Shown: positions 28,299 through 37,517 of the stretch, in pieces | How the letters are laid out: every line of letters starts with the position of its first letter | How positions within the stretch are numbered: the stretch's first letter is position 1 | NCBI GenBank assembly: GCA_963700305.1 | Contig: CAVOXB010000017.1 | Span: forward strand, 165,775-229,774 | Direction: 5' to 3' | Length of the DNA stretch: 64,000 bases | Origin: Desulfomonile sp963700305 | GTDB taxonomy: Bacteria; Desulfobacterota; Desulfomonilia; Desulfomonilales; Desulfomonilaceae | Notes under the pieces: generated by a model | Databases searched by the model: none | What the model saw: the letters and a program-made list of their open reading frames with translations, nothing else | What the model was told of the DNA's origin: nothing | Program-made: the position numbers and the translations under genes

Positions 28299-28577
28299 TC
28301 AGCTCTGAGGGTCGGGTTCACCGAGAAGCTCTTCCATCTTCTTTGCGAGTTCATAGTTGGAGGGCTCGACGAGAATGGACTGGTCAGGAAAAACGATCAC
28401 GGGAATCACGATCTGTCCGCCGTTAGTTTCCCTCACGAATTTACTCGCTTCGTTGTCTTCGTCGATGTCGATCCACGTGTACTCCACACCGTGCTCGTCG
28501 AAGAAACGTCTCGCTCGTCGAGCGTCAGGGCACCAGGATGCGCCGTAAACCACAATTCGTTCGTGCGGGGAACTCAT
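28299..28577 (-). CDS. Glutaredoxin-like protein, monothiol-type motif
   Basis: This 92-residue thioredoxin-fold protein has VVYGASWCPDARRARRFFDE, with a CPDA active site (one Cys only), a cis-Pro turn VIPVIVF and a GG near the helix 3 region. It belongs with the small glutaredoxins fused or adjacent to membrane proteins in actinobacteria and deltaproteobacteria. With a single cysteine it would act through mixed disulfides with glutathione or other thiols. It converges with tspO. Confidence 0.82.
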   Translation of the reverse strand: MSSPHERIVVYGASWCPDARRARRFFDEHGVEYTWIDIDEDNEASKFVRETNGGQIVIPVIVFPDQSILVEPSNYELAKKMEELLGEPDPQS

Positions 28578-29038
28578 TTAAATGATCCTCCACCGAGAAT
28601 TATCCGGCCGAGTGTGCCGGGCATCTCTGCAGATGCCTTGTTGCCAAGCTTACCACACAGGGATCTCCTTTCGACACAGCGTTTCATCTGATACAGAGTC
28701 ACCGCGTATCGCCGGAACCGTGAATGCTTTCAGACACTATGCGGTTTTTCAAGGTCGAGCCTCTTGACAGTGGCCACAGCGACCCCACCTTGAATCTCAG
28801 GACCCAAGGATCGTGCATCAAACCAGTGAGGAATTGATCAGATTCATTTTGTTACATGGACGGTATCGGATAAGCGCAATTGCTGGCGCTCCAAGAAAAT
28901 CTCCATGGAGTGTTCGCATGCACGAGCTGAGGAGGCCCTGAGATTTATTTGATTTTCCCTGAAATACCATTTGCCTTAATGCTGACTCCTTTCGTCCGGT
29001 ATCAGATAAGATTACCTACGAAGAGAAGGGAGACCCTA
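28578..29038. other. Intergenic region between divergent glutaredoxin and zinc-ribbon genes
   Basis: About 460 bases with no gene I can support and no clear hairpin terminator. It must contain the promoters of the two divergent genes. The last bases hold AAGGGAG, the ribosome site of the next gene. Confidence 0.45.
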
Positions 29039-29310
29039 ATGTCTGCAGGACATGCTTGTCCACATTGTGGATCGGAGATGGATCCCGATTCGGTACTCCT
29101 ATCGAGTCGAGCTGGGGCGGAGAGATGCACCACATCTGTTTCAATGACGACTGCTGCTATTTCACAAAAAGCTGGAAAGCCCTGGAAAGCCAGGGGATTG
29201 AGAAGACGGGCTATCGTTGCAGGATGGACCCTCGCGGCGGCTGCGGACCGGCGCCGGTATGGTCAGAGGACGCGCTGAAGGATCTCGTGGTAAAGGAAGA
29301 CGCCGATGAA
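29039..29310 (+). pseudogene. Zinc-ribbon (ogr/Delta-like) small protein, frameshifted
   Basis: The gene starts at ATG 29039 after AAGGGAG with MSAGHACPHCGSEMD. A one-base shift at about 29093-29099 leads to TPIESSWGGEMHHICFNDDC, SWKALESQGIEKTGYRCRMD and PRGGCGPAPVWSEDALKDLV. The CPHCG and CFNDDCC clusters would bind zinc, as in ogr/Delta-like zinc-finger proteins. No in-frame stop separates it from the following methyltransferase start, so its 3' end is uncertain. A TGA in another frame at 29312 suggests an original ATGA-type overlap. Function is unknown. Confidence 0.6.
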
Positions 29311-29999
29311 ATGAGCAGTCTGGCATGGTTCAGCCCTCATGACCTTGGTCGGGACGATGAGACCCCTGATGGGGATGTTCTATTCGAAGCCTCGCTTTGT
29401 AGACCATCTGGACTCTTGTGCCCTCGAGACGGTTGAACAGATCTACGGTCGTTTGATTCCCTCGGGTGCGACGATCCTGGACCTCATGGCCGGACCGGAT
29501 TCTCATCTCGGGAAGGTGAAAGATCCCGCAACGGTTATCGGGCTCGGACTGAACAAAACAGAGCTCGAAGCCAATCCCCTATTTTCGGAACACGTAATCC
29601 ACGATCTTAACAGCGATCCTCGGCTGCCATTTCCTGACAACCGCTTCGACGTTGTGGTCAATACCGTGTCCGTCGACTACCTGACCCAGCCTCTGGAGGT
29701 ATTTCGAGAAGTTTCACGCGTGTTGAAGCCCGAAGGCCTTTTCATCGTGATTTTTTCAAACCGGATGTTTCCCCCAAAGGCTGTGAATGTCTGGAAGGCG
29801 AGCACGGAAAAACAAAGATTAGAGATCGTTCGCAGATTCTTCACCCTCTCAGGCCGCTTCGCAATCCAGGGTTATCACGAGAGTACCGGAAAACCGACGA
29901 CCTAAAGACGATAAGTATTACGAACAGGGAATCCCGAGCGATCCAATCTACGCGGTATGGGGTAAGCCTGTGTCCAAACAAACTAATTCCCTGAATTGA
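29311..29999 (+). pseudogene. SAM-dependent class I methyltransferase, two single-base shifts
   Basis: From ATG 29311 the chain reads WFSPHDLGRDDETPDG. One extra G in the run at 29371-29374 breaks the frame, which resumes as MFYSKPRFVDHLDSCALETV. The core shows ILDLMAGPDSHLG, a variant of the SAM-binding loop, HDLNSDPRLPFPDNRFDVVV and VSRVLKPEGLFIV, all typical of Methyltransf_11. A second shift at 29894-29902 restores KDDKYYEQGIPSDPIYAVWG to a stop at 29999. Substrate is unknown. It follows the zinc-ribbon gene directly. Confidence 0.78.
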
Positions 30000-30051
30000 G
30001 CGGCATGTCACTACTAGATGGGAGTGAATCGTCCGGCGCAAGGTGCCACGC

Positions 30052-30613
30052 ATGCACAGCTTAGGCGTTATCCATGGCAGATTTCAGGTACTCCACAACG
30101 ATCATCTCGATAGACCTCATGGCGGGCAAAGCCCGTTGCGAACACCTTGTCGTCGGAATCACCAATCCTGATCCCATTCTTTCTCGAGAGGATCAAGCCG
30201 ATCCGGTGCGCTCTACTCTGTCGGCCAATCCTCTCACTTACTTCGAGCGCTATCAGATGGTTGTGGAAGCTCTCACCGATGAAGGCGTTGACAGCAGCAA
30301 CTTTTCCGTGGTCCCTTTCCCGATAAACCTTCCGGAACTCTACCGGTACTACGTGCCTATGGATGCGGTCTTCTTTATCACCATCTGCGACACCTGGGGA
30401 GAAAGGAAACTTGACCTCCTTACAGGACAAGGGCTTCATGTGGAGGTGATGTGGCGCAGGACGCCTGATACGAAGGGCCTTACCGGATCAGAGATTCGCT
30501 GGAAGATAGTGTGTGGGGAACCCTGGGAACACCTTGTCCCTCGGAGTTCGGCGCGTCTGTTGGCGAAATGGAATGTCGTCGAACGCTTGCGAGACTTGGC
30601 TCAAGCACCGTAG
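30052..30613 (+). pseudogene. NMN/nicotinate-nucleotide adenylyltransferase-like protein, one-base frameshift
   Basis: The start MHSLGVIHGRFQVLHNDHLD holds the nucleotidyltransferase signature GRFQ...HxxH that binds ATP. An extra C at 30115-30116 breaks the frame, which continues LMAGKARCEHLVVGITNPDP, NPLTYFERYQMV and LTGSEIRWKIVCGEPW, corresponding to the ISSTxIR-type motif. Archaeal-type NadM enzymes share this layout and make NAD from NMN and ATP. About 186 residues after correction. The true substrate could be another nucleotide-linked compound. Confidence 0.75.
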
Positions 30614-30688
30614 CCTGACCCTCAGCCTCATGATCGGGGCAATGCAACGTCGCACAGGCCACAGATACACCGAGCTCTTAAGCCTTCT

Positions 30689-31491
30689 TCAGCAAGCCTG
30701 CTTTTCCCGGAAAGCGTACACATCCCCCTGGAGGCTGGAGAAGGGAAGTGATAGAAGCCGTTCAGAAATCTCAACATCATTCAGCGTTTTGGTTGACTCG
30801 AAGACCGGTCGGTTCTCTGCGTGAAGTTGAAACTGTACAGACCGAGTTCCCTCAGACGCTCAAGACATGCGAGGGTCTCTCCGATAAACTCAGCATGGAA
30901 TTCGAACGACAACCGCGCTAACGGTCTTGAAAGCCCTTTGAAAACGTCCCTCTCGAATCCTTCCACATCGATCTTGCAGAAAGCCGGCTCTCCATATAGG
31001 GCTACCAGCGAATCAAGAGTGGTTACCGGAACTGTCACGGAGCGGCCCCACGCATAATACGGGAATCTCCCACTGGATTTCACCGCTTCGATCCACTCCG
31101 GAGACATGGAGGATAAGGGCGAGCGGATGTCGCTGAGCAGCATTTCCTGTTCTCCTTCAACGGCACCCACTGCCATGGGGACGATACTGACAAGGGGATG
31201 GCGCCCAAACCGTAAATCCAGGCTTTTCAGGCATTCTTCCTGAGGCTCCACGGAAATAACTCTCGCCCCAAGCTCCAAATACAGCGCCGTCATGTCCCCC
31301 ACGTTGGCTCCGATATCAAAGACGAGGTCGCCCTCTTGGACAAGAGCTCGGTGGAATCTGACCGATTGACCATGAGATAAGTGCTTCCTTGCCTTCTTCA
31401 GAAGCGCTCTGGCTCTGGAATGGAGCCTCAGGATATACGTTTTGCGGTTTCCGAGCGTATCGAGGATTTTCCCAAGTGCCTTTTTCGCCAT
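30689..31491 (-). pseudogene. FkbM-family methyltransferase, frameshift near the C-terminus
   Basis: The domain shows GDLVFDIGANVGDMTALYLE (SAM loop), ARVISVEPQEECLKSL and PVTTLDSLV...FCKIDVEGFERDVFKG, the DVEG motif being the FkbM hallmark. The frame stops at 30781, but one missing base near 30818 would continue it as RPVFESTKTLNDVEISERLL and SLQGDVYAFREKQAC to 30689. That gives a normal C-terminus of about 266 residues. FkbM enzymes O-methylate sugars, lipids or polyketides. It lies downstream of the HD and inositol synthase genes and may share their operon. Confidence 0.8.
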
Positions 31492-31497
31492 GTCCCC

Positions 31498-32124
31498 TCA
31501 GTCCCGAGCCTGTCTGGTGCCCTCGGTAACCACCTCGTGGAGCAGAGCGTTGAGATCGTCCGACTCGAAGGAGAACCGGGCTACGAGAGTTTGAAGCTCC
31601 GGTGAGAGCCTTGAAAAACCCCACAAGGCACGCCGTTTCGTTTCCACCCAGCCATTGCGAGTGAAGTAGAGAGGAAGATTGTCCTGGAAGTAGGAAATGG
31701 CATCTGCGTTTCTCAGAACGTCGGATCTCTCATCTCCTCCCGTCTCGTGAAGCCGAACGAGACGGCAAACCTCGGCTCTCATTCCTTCGTCCACCCCGCA
31801 TTCCACGAGAATCTCCCCGAGGATGGCAGCACTGTTTACAGCGTGAGCTGCTTTAAATTCTTCAAAGCTGTTAAAGCAGTCCTTCCGCACTCTGCGACTC
31901 TCTATAGCGCGATCTATGTCATGGCCCAGAGCCGCGAGCAGAAGAGCCTGGTCAGCTTCCGGCATTAACCTGAAAACCCAGGCCACGGTGCTCTCTGCGT
32001 GACGCGGATCTTCGGGAACCCTAGATCTGGAGATTATTGACCGAATACGGTCTTCCGAACATTGGATGGCCTCCATGGACATTGGCCTCGTTGAGCTGGA
32101 GGCAAGCAGACCCATTCGCCTCAT
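31498..32124 (-). CDS. HD-like domain protein
   Basis: A 208-residue mostly helical protein. DPRHAESTVAWVFRL, LLLAALGHDIDRAIE and VCRLVRLHETGG place histidines and the HD pair as in HD-type phosphohydrolases, so I call it HD-like; the exact family is not recognised. The start (ATG 32124) has CAGGAACC upstream and overlaps the corrected end of the inositol synthase gene by four bases, so the two are probably co-translated. That ties it to inositol or phospholipid metabolism by context only. Confidence 0.65.
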   Translation of the reverse strand: MRRMGLLASSSTRPMSMEAIQCSEDRIRSIISRSRVPEDPRHAESTVAWVFRLMPEADQALLLAALGHDIDRAIESRRVRKDCFNSFEEFKAAHAVNSAAILGEILVECGVDEGMRAEVCRLVRLHETGGDERSDVLRNADAISYFQDNLPLYFTRNGWVETKRRALWGFSRLSPELQTLVARFSFESDDLNALLHEVVTEGTRQARD

Positions 32125-33255
32125 CGTAGGTTCCTGGACGAATCCAATTCAACGGCCTCCACCTTTCCCGAGATAAATGCCTCGGTGAGAAAATGAGCAT
32201 GACTATCAGGATGTTGAACGGGTGGGCGCTTCATGAAGTACGCGGAAGGGCCTTCTAGAGGGCCACCTTGCCCTCGGTCCAATGCCAACTTGCAGCAGCG
32301 AATTGCATCGATGACGACCCCGGCCGAATTGGGGAATCCTCCACTGAGAGGCGGAGTTCAAGATCTACCGGGACGTCCCCAAAAATCCTTCCTTCCATAC
32401 GGAGAAAGCAGATCTTCCTGTCCTGGAGCCAGGGAACATAGTCACTCGGTCCAATGTGGATGTTCCGTTGATCCAGGTTCTTGCCGGCAACCGACTGGAC
32501 TGCCTCGGTCTTGGAAGTTCTCTTTGAGGCCAAACGGTTCCGGTCCAGCATGTTCAAGAAATCCGAGTTGCCACCAACATTCAACTGGTAGGTCCTGTCA
32601 AGCTCCACACCCCTCTGTTTGAAGAGGTCCGCGAGGACCCTGTGAACTATGGTGGCGCCTAGTTGAGATTTGATGTCGTCCCCGATTATGGGCACCCCTC
32701 GCTCCTCGAAACGACGCGCCCATACGGGATCACTGGCTAGGAATACCGGCATATTGTTTACAACAGCCACTCCGGCATCCAGGGCGCATTCCGCGTAGAA
32801 CTGAGCTGCTTTCTCAGACCCAACGGGCAGATAGATGAGCAATATCTCGGCCTTAGATTCTCTGAAGGACTTTCACGACCTCTTCTCGGCTGGGTTCGGG
32901 GCAGGAGGCCAGGACGAAAGAGTGATCGGGCTCGGATCGCCTTCATGCTCTCAGAGAAACCATCGAGCACCCTCCCCATGATAACAGGCACTCCCGTTTC
33001 TGGGACGAGCTCGACAAAGCGGGTGGTACAATTCGGTAGAGCAAAGATAGCCAGGGAAAGATCGAGCCCCACTTTTCGCTCGTCTATGTCAAAAGCGGCC
33101 GCAACCTCTATGTCTGAAGGTTTGTAGCCACCGACATCCCAATGCATGAGCCCAGCGCAATCGTGTGTCCGTCCGGTTCGGTAGTAATATAGGCCCTGTA
33201 CCAGCGCGCAGGCGCAATTTCCAACCCCTACTAAAGCGATTCTGATTGGTCCCAT
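32121..33255 (-). pseudogene. ino1: myo-Inositol-1-phosphate synthase, at least three single-base shifts
   Basis: This enzyme turns glucose 6-phosphate into inositol 1-phosphate with NAD+. The start IRIALVGVGNCACALVQGLY is the NAD-binding motif of archaeal/actinobacterial-type synthases. The frame breaks near 32928 (continues DHSFVLASCPEPSREEVVKV), near 32868 (continues AEILLIYLPVGSEKAAQFY, then DDIKSQLGATIVHRVL and NVGGNSDFLNMLDR) and near 32330 (continues SAGVVIDAIRCCKLALDR and FMKRPPVQHPDSHAHFLTEA) to the stop at 32121-32123. All parts are well conserved. TTG 33267 is an alternative start. Confidence 0.85.
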
Positions 33256-33536
33256 GCCCTGAGCCAAATCCTCTCCTCGCTGGATCCGGCGTCAAGGACC
33301 GAGTGATTGAGGCCTGGATACCCTCGAGCGTTTTCTGGGTAGCATAACACGGTCAGTGAGACATGAGAAGGGTCTTCTCCCCTGATGGAGCATCGAAGTA
33401 TCATCCTGGAGCGGTGAAATCCTTACGTCGTAGATTTATTTGGAACTGGCCGACTGGGAAGCCTTGACCCATGGGCCCTTGACGGGTATGTGTCAAGAAA
33501 AGTCGCTTTCGGGCGGAGAGGATTCCTTCTCACCCG

Positions 33537-34217
33537 GTGAAAGGGCCTACAGTGAAATCTCACGAAGTCTCGTCGAAAGAGTGGCAGACCAAGAGTTCGG
33601 ATCGGTTCGTACTCAAGTGGATTAAGCTTAACCTCTCGGCTCGGATAACTACGAAATTATTAAGGGTCTCTTGGTTGCGCCCGTGGGTCATAACCATTTT
33701 CAGCATGGCATTCGGGATGGCGGCCGGCTTGTCATTTGCTGCCGGATGGGGTGTGCTAGCGGGGCTGCTTGCGGCGATCTCTCAAGTCCTCGATGGTGTC
33801 GATGGTCAGTATGCGAGACTCACGGGCACGCAGAGTTCGGCAGGAGCTTTTCTCGATTCGGTTCTCGACCGTTATAGTGACGGCTTCTTGGTGCTGGGCC
33901 TGATCATTTTCAATCTGCAGCAGGGGATTCCAGGATTGTTGCTCTTCATCGTGGGTGCATTCGCTTTGATAGGGAGCGGACTTGTGAGCTATACGAGCGC
34001 CCGCGCGGAGAGTCTTGGTATAGGCCTCGGTAACCCGACACTGGCCAGCAAGGGAACGAGAAACACGGTCATCGCCATGAGCGGAATCCTAAGCGTCTTC
34101 TTTCCTTACGCGCCCATGATCGCGCTCTGCTATCTGGTGCTGCACACCAATCTGACGGTCCTCCACAGGATTCGGATGGCTTATCAATCAGTGGCACAGA
34201 CGAAACCTCTGATGTGA
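33537..34217 (+). CDS. CDP-alcohol phosphatidyltransferase
   Basis: This integral membrane enzyme transfers a phosphatidyl group from CDP-diacylglycerol to an alcohol. The 226-residue chain has six helices and the family motif D-G-x2-D-G-x2-A-R-x8-G-x3-D-x3-D, visible as DGVDGQYARLTG followed by GAFLDSVLDRYSD. With ino1 divergently encoded next to it, the alcohol is plausibly inositol phosphate, making a phosphatidylinositol-phosphate synthase; that is inference. The start is a GTG after GGAGAGGA, and a second GTG is five codons later. Confidence 0.85.
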   Translation: MKGPTVKSHEVSSKEWQTKSSDRFVLKWIKLNLSARITTKLLRVSWLRPWVITIFSMAFGMAAGLSFAAGWGVLAGLLAAISQVLDGVDGQYARLTGTQSSAGAFLDSVLDRYSDGFLVLGLIIFNLQQGIPGLLLFIVGAFALIGSGLVSYTSARAESLGIGLGNPTLASKGTRNTVIAMSGILSVFFPYAPMIALCYLVLHTNLTVLHRIRMAYQSVAQTKPLM

Positions 34218-34255
34218 CATCGGATACCCTTCTCTGTCTGGCCTCAAGGTTAAAA

Positions 34256-34273
34256 GAGGTCATTTTGGACCTC
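34256..34273 (+). terminator. Possible weak terminator after the phosphatidyltransferase
   Basis: GAGGTCATTTTGGACCTC forms a six-pair stem with a six-base loop 38 bases past the stop codon. There is no T-run, so termination would be inefficient or Rho-assisted. Confidence 0.3.
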
Positions 34274-34448
34274 GCCACACCCATCCAACGAACCAACCGG
34301 ATGATCGCTGAGAAGCCGTTTAAAACCATTCAACAAAAGGCGTTTTTGGACACCTCGCAATAAAAAATCTTGCAACCCGAATCTCCTCCTTGGATGACGC
34401 ATCTATAAAGGACAAGTAATTAGAGATCTGACTACGGAGGTAAAACCC

Positions 34449-34628
34449 ATGAACTACTGGAACGACATCTCGGAAAAAGTTAGAAATATACTGGCCGAAA
34501 GGCCCAATGTGGATGCTTACGCTAATGATGAACTGTTTTCACAATGGGTCACAAATCTGACCCCGAGCGCTAGAGGCGTGATCTGCAAAGTGAGCGAGCT
34601 GAAGGGCTCCGAATTCTGCGCTTTTTAA
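34449..34628 (+). CDS. Hypothetical 59-residue protein before rubredoxin
   Basis: An ATG seven bases after GGAGGT opens a 59-codon gene (MNYWNDISEKVRNILAERPN to GSEFCAF). The product is soluble, acidic and contains two Cys near the end. It is 26 bases ahead of the rubredoxin gene, so both are surely transcribed together. I do not recognise the family. A redox-linked role is suggested by position only. Confidence 0.65.
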   Translation: MNYWNDISEKVRNILAERPNVDAYANDELFSQWVTNLTPSARGVICKVSELKGSEFCAF

Positions 34629-34654
34629 GTCCACACAAAATTCAGGAGGAAAGC

Positions 34655-34816
34655 TTGGCAAAATACGTATGTAATAACTGCGGGTTCGTCTATGATCCGG
34701 CCGAGGGAGATTCCTTCAAGGGAATAGGCCCGGGAACTAAGTTCAAAGACCTTCCGGATGATTGGGTTTGTCCCAGCTGCGGAGCCGAGAAGTGGAGATT
34801 CTCACCTGAGGATTGA
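34655..34816 (+). CDS. rub: Rubredoxin
   Basis: This 53-residue one-iron electron carrier has the complete Fe(Cys)4 set in YVCNNCGFVYDPAEGD and DDWVCPSCGAEKWRF, plus the conserved PPG-like GPGTKFKDLPDDW turn. Translation starts at TTG preceded by GGAGGAAAGC, an ideal ribosome site. In sulfate reducers rubredoxin feeds superoxide reductase or rubredoxin:oxygen oxidoreductase. It is the only intact one of three rubredoxin genes in the next 2 kb. Confidence 0.95.
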   Translation: MAKYVCNNCGFVYDPAEGDSFKGIGPGTKFKDLPDDWVCPSCGAEKWRFSPED

Positions 34817-34920
34817 TTAACTATCTACAGGGGTCGGGCGAGTCATCGGAATTCCTCGGGTCAAAGATCTCCCGTGTTCGGTGACACCCCGATATCCTGA
34901 AAGAATTCAAGGAGGGCTGC

Positions 34921-35442
34921 ATGATATCCGGGCTGAACAGGCAGGTTTTCACACAAATCAGCTATGGGCTGTACATAGTGACGTCACATCTTAATGGAAA
35001 ACTTAACGGCCAAATCGTGAACACGGTGCTTCAGGTCACGTCGGAACCCCCGCGTGTTGCCGTGATCATAAACAAGAACAACCTCACCCACGAATTCATA
35101 TCGAAAAGCAAGGTCTTCGGGGCCAGCGTGCTCGACACCTCCACTCCCATGACTTTCATCGGCCTGTTCGGATTCAAGTCCGGAAGGACCGAAGACAAGC
35201 TCTCCAAGGTACAATTCATTCAAGGGGCCACGGGGGCACCTTTGGTCACTGAACACGGTCTTAGCGTTCTGGAAGCCAAGGTTGTCGACGAAGTTGATGT
35301 GGGAACCCATACCCTCTTTGTGGGAGACGTGGTTTCCGCCGAAGTCCTACGCAGCGGCGAACCGCTGACATACGCTTACTATCATACCCATTTGAAAGGG
35401 AAGTCTCCGAAGAACGCGCCGACGTACAATCCTGAAAAATGA
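34921..35442 (+). CDS. Flavin reductase-like FMN-binding protein
   Basis: This 173-residue split-barrel protein of the flavin reductase family shows ISYGLYIVTSHLNGKLNGQI, VAVIINKNNLTHEFI and the closing GDVVSAEVLRSGEPLTYAYY. It matches the flavoprotein half of high-molecular-weight rubredoxin (Hrb) in clostridia, where flavin domain and rubredoxin are fused; here the two are separate neighbours. It would pass electrons from NAD(P)H to rubredoxin. AAGGAGGGCTGC precedes the ATG. Confidence 0.88.
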   Translation: MISGLNRQVFTQISYGLYIVTSHLNGKLNGQIVNTVLQVTSEPPRVAVIINKNNLTHEFISKSKVFGASVLDTSTPMTFIGLFGFKSGRTEDKLSKVQFIQGATGAPLVTEHGLSVLEAKVVDEVDVGTHTLFVGDVVSAEVLRSGEPLTYAYYHTHLKGKSPKNAPTYNPEK

Positions 35443-35634
35443 GGTAGGAGTGGAATGTAGACTCGCCGATGCCGGCCTTCAAGTCTCTTTCTTAAGAGTT
35501 GTTTTCAACGATTCACTCTAATACAATGCGAGGGTAAAACCGCTCGAAGTTCTCAACAAGCACTATTGACTTGATTTGATTCATAGACAATGAGGTGGGT
35601 CTGAATTCCGGATACTACTGAAAGGAATTGCACT

Positions 35635-35843
35635 ATGTTAGAGCTGAGGAAATGCGGTAATGCCAGACCGTCAACTGCGGATATATCTATGATCCTTACA
35701 GAGGAGACCGAAAAGGCAAGGTTCCAAAAGGAACCAGATTTGAAGATCTGCCCGACGACTGGAAATGCCATGTATGCGGCGCAAGCAGGAAAATGTTCAG
35801 ACCGCTTGCCGGGCCCGGGTCCGTGAAGGAGGAGACCCACTGA
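35635..35843 (+). pseudogene. Rubredoxin, disrupted copy
   Basis: The frame ending at 35843 encodes CGYIYDPYRGDRKGKV, GTRFEDLPDDWKCHVCGA, unmistakably rubredoxin. The N-terminal metal loop is broken: TGCCAGACCGTCAACTGC gives four residues instead of two between the cysteines, and a TAA lies just upstream, so the ATG at 35635 reads another frame. The gene cannot give a normal protein as it stands. Confidence 0.75.
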
Positions 35844-35961
35844 AAAACCATCTCAAACGTTAAGGACTTTTTATCGCTAAAAGAGGCTGCGGGAATTTGG
35901 GCAGTCATGCCAGGTGGACCACCCAGTCACGGTCATTAGTGACCACCTGTAAGGAGGATGA

Positions 35962-36402
35962 ATGACGAAGGCACTTATCGTTTACGCAACTCTCGGTGGC
36001 GCGACTCGAGCTATCGCTGACCTGATAGCACAAGGCGTGCGGCGGATGGGCTGCGACGCTGAGGTAGTGAATGCCAGCGAGATCAAGAAAGAGGAAGACC
36101 TGGCAGGCTACGACGCCTACGTATTTGGCTCGGCCACTTATCACGGCCAAATGATGCAACCCATGAAAACGTTGCTATTTCTCGCTGCCAAAATAAACCT
36201 GGAAGGCTTGCCGGCGGGGGCCTTCGGTGCCTTTGGTTGGAGCGGAGAAGCACCCGGACGGATTTACGAAACCATGGAAAATGTTCTAAAAATGGACATG
36301 GTTGGAACGCCTCTGCGTCTGAAAAGCGCCTACGAAAAGGGCGCTTCAACGGCGGCAGAAAATTATGGTCGTGGGCTCGCCCAGAAAATGGGTCATAGAT
36401 GA
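35962..36402 (+). CDS. Flavodoxin-family protein
   Basis: This 146-residue protein has the flavodoxin fold start ALIVYATLGGATRAIADLIA, then VNASEIKKEEDLAGYDAYVF and GAFGAFGWSGEAPGRIYETM. The WSG loop resembles the flavodoxin domain of rubredoxin:oxygen oxidoreductase (FprA) rather than a stand-alone long-chain flavodoxin. The FMN phosphate loop is atypical (ATLGGAT in place of SxTGNT). AAGGAGGATGA lies before the ATG. It is probably an electron carrier of this redox cluster. Confidence 0.85.
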   Translation: MTKALIVYATLGGATRAIADLIAQGVRRMGCDAEVVNASEIKKEEDLAGYDAYVFGSATYHGQMMQPMKTLLFLAAKINLEGLPAGAFGAFGWSGEAPGRIYETMENVLKMDMVGTPLRLKSAYEKGASTAAENYGRGLAQKMGHR

Positions 36403-36608
36403 GGGTTCTGCCAGACATTCATGGTCGTTCCTTCCAGTATTTGGAGGCCTGCGAGCCGTTTAGGGTTTCCCGAGTGGCAAGCTGATGGTGGATTTCCACC
36501 ACTGCACGAGAAGTCTCGGACCGAGGTGAGCCCTTCAATACCAGGGCAGATAGTTTGCTGATCATGACATCCTGCCGGACAGCACGTTCGGTTGAAAAGG
36601 AGCGTTAA

Positions 36609-36766
36609 ATGCAGGGTTTCATGTGTGGAGTATGCGGTTACAATTATGTTCCGGAAGACGGCGATCCTGACAGTGACGTAAAGCCGGGGAAGCCCTTTGA
36701 TAAGGTCCCCTAAAACTGGACGTGCCCAGTATGGGTGCCGAGAAATCCAATTTTGACCCTTTGTGA
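36609..36766 (+). pseudogene. Rubredoxin, second disrupted copy
   Basis: After AAGGAGCGTTAA the reading MQGFMCGVCGYNYVPEDGD and PGKPFDKVP runs into an in-frame TAA. The following NWTCPV loses one base and then continues GAEKSNFDPL to a TGA at 36764. The four iron-binding Cys positions are still recognisable. A nonsense codon plus a frameshift make this a genuine pseudogene rather than a single read error. Confidence 0.78.
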
Positions 36767-36917
36767 TTGAGTTGTCATTCGCAACCATCTGACACGGGCT
36801 ACGGTAGACAAGGGAATCGCAGTCGAAGATGGCGCCAAGTGAGTCTGAAGATTCATTAGTTATTTCAAAGACGACTGAATGTCGTTATTTCTAACAGAAA
36901 AAAGGAGATTGAAGAGC

Positions 36918-37247
36918 ATGCGGATCAACATCGAGAAGAACCTGGTCGAGTTCACTCCTGAAAATGCTGATGAGAGCGCCAAGCTCCAAACCTTGTGGCG
37001 GCTCCTGGTGGACTGCGCTCGGTTCAACAAGAAGATGGTTCCCGTTGGGGAGTACATCCCTCAGAAAAATGCCTTTGCCAGGTTCGCTATCGAGGGAATG
37101 GAAACAAAAGGAGTACCGGATTATCCGGAGATCTTCGTGGACAAGGACTGCCGCTGCTACTGTCAGACCTGCAACAAGTACGTCATGCTCAAGAAGGGCG
37201 ACCGGATTCCACCTTGCTGCGGCAAGCTAATGGAGATCATGGACTGA
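36918..37247 (+). CDS. Small protein with C-terminal desulforedoxin-like iron site
   Basis: A 109-residue protein starting MRINIEKNLVEFTPEN. The N-terminal 75 residues are unrecognised and mainly helical. The tail CYCQTCNKYVMLKKGDRIPP followed by CCGKLMEIMD has the Cys-x2-Cys...Cys-Cys-Gly spacing of desulforedoxin and of the N-terminal centre of desulfoferrodoxin. It probably binds one Fe(Cys)4 and takes part in superoxide or peroxide handling with the rubredoxin next door. AAAGGAG lies ten bases before the start. Confidence 0.7.
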   Translation: MRINIEKNLVEFTPENADESAKLQTLWRLLVDCARFNKKMVPVGEYIPQKNAFARFAIEGMETKGVPDYPEIFVDKDCRCYCQTCNKYVMLKKGDRIPPCCGKLMEIMD

Positions 37248-37517
37248 CTTGAAAACTGGGACATAGTCTAATTGGCTGTGCAAGGCTAGCATCCTCACTA
37301 TTTGAGTTCCTGTACCACCACTATAGGGCTGCCAGGCCAGGAGTGGCCGTCGTGCCCTTCTGCTTTGGTTGAATACGAGTGATCGCTTTACCTGGGGCCA
37401 CGAATATGCCGGTTTCTGTTTCTAAATCTTCAAGTGAGGATGGGGCATCTCAGAAAACTACGAGTGAAGTAGTCTCAGAGTTTCTTGACTCCAATGGCCA
37501 CTGCCATTTGAGCTTAA

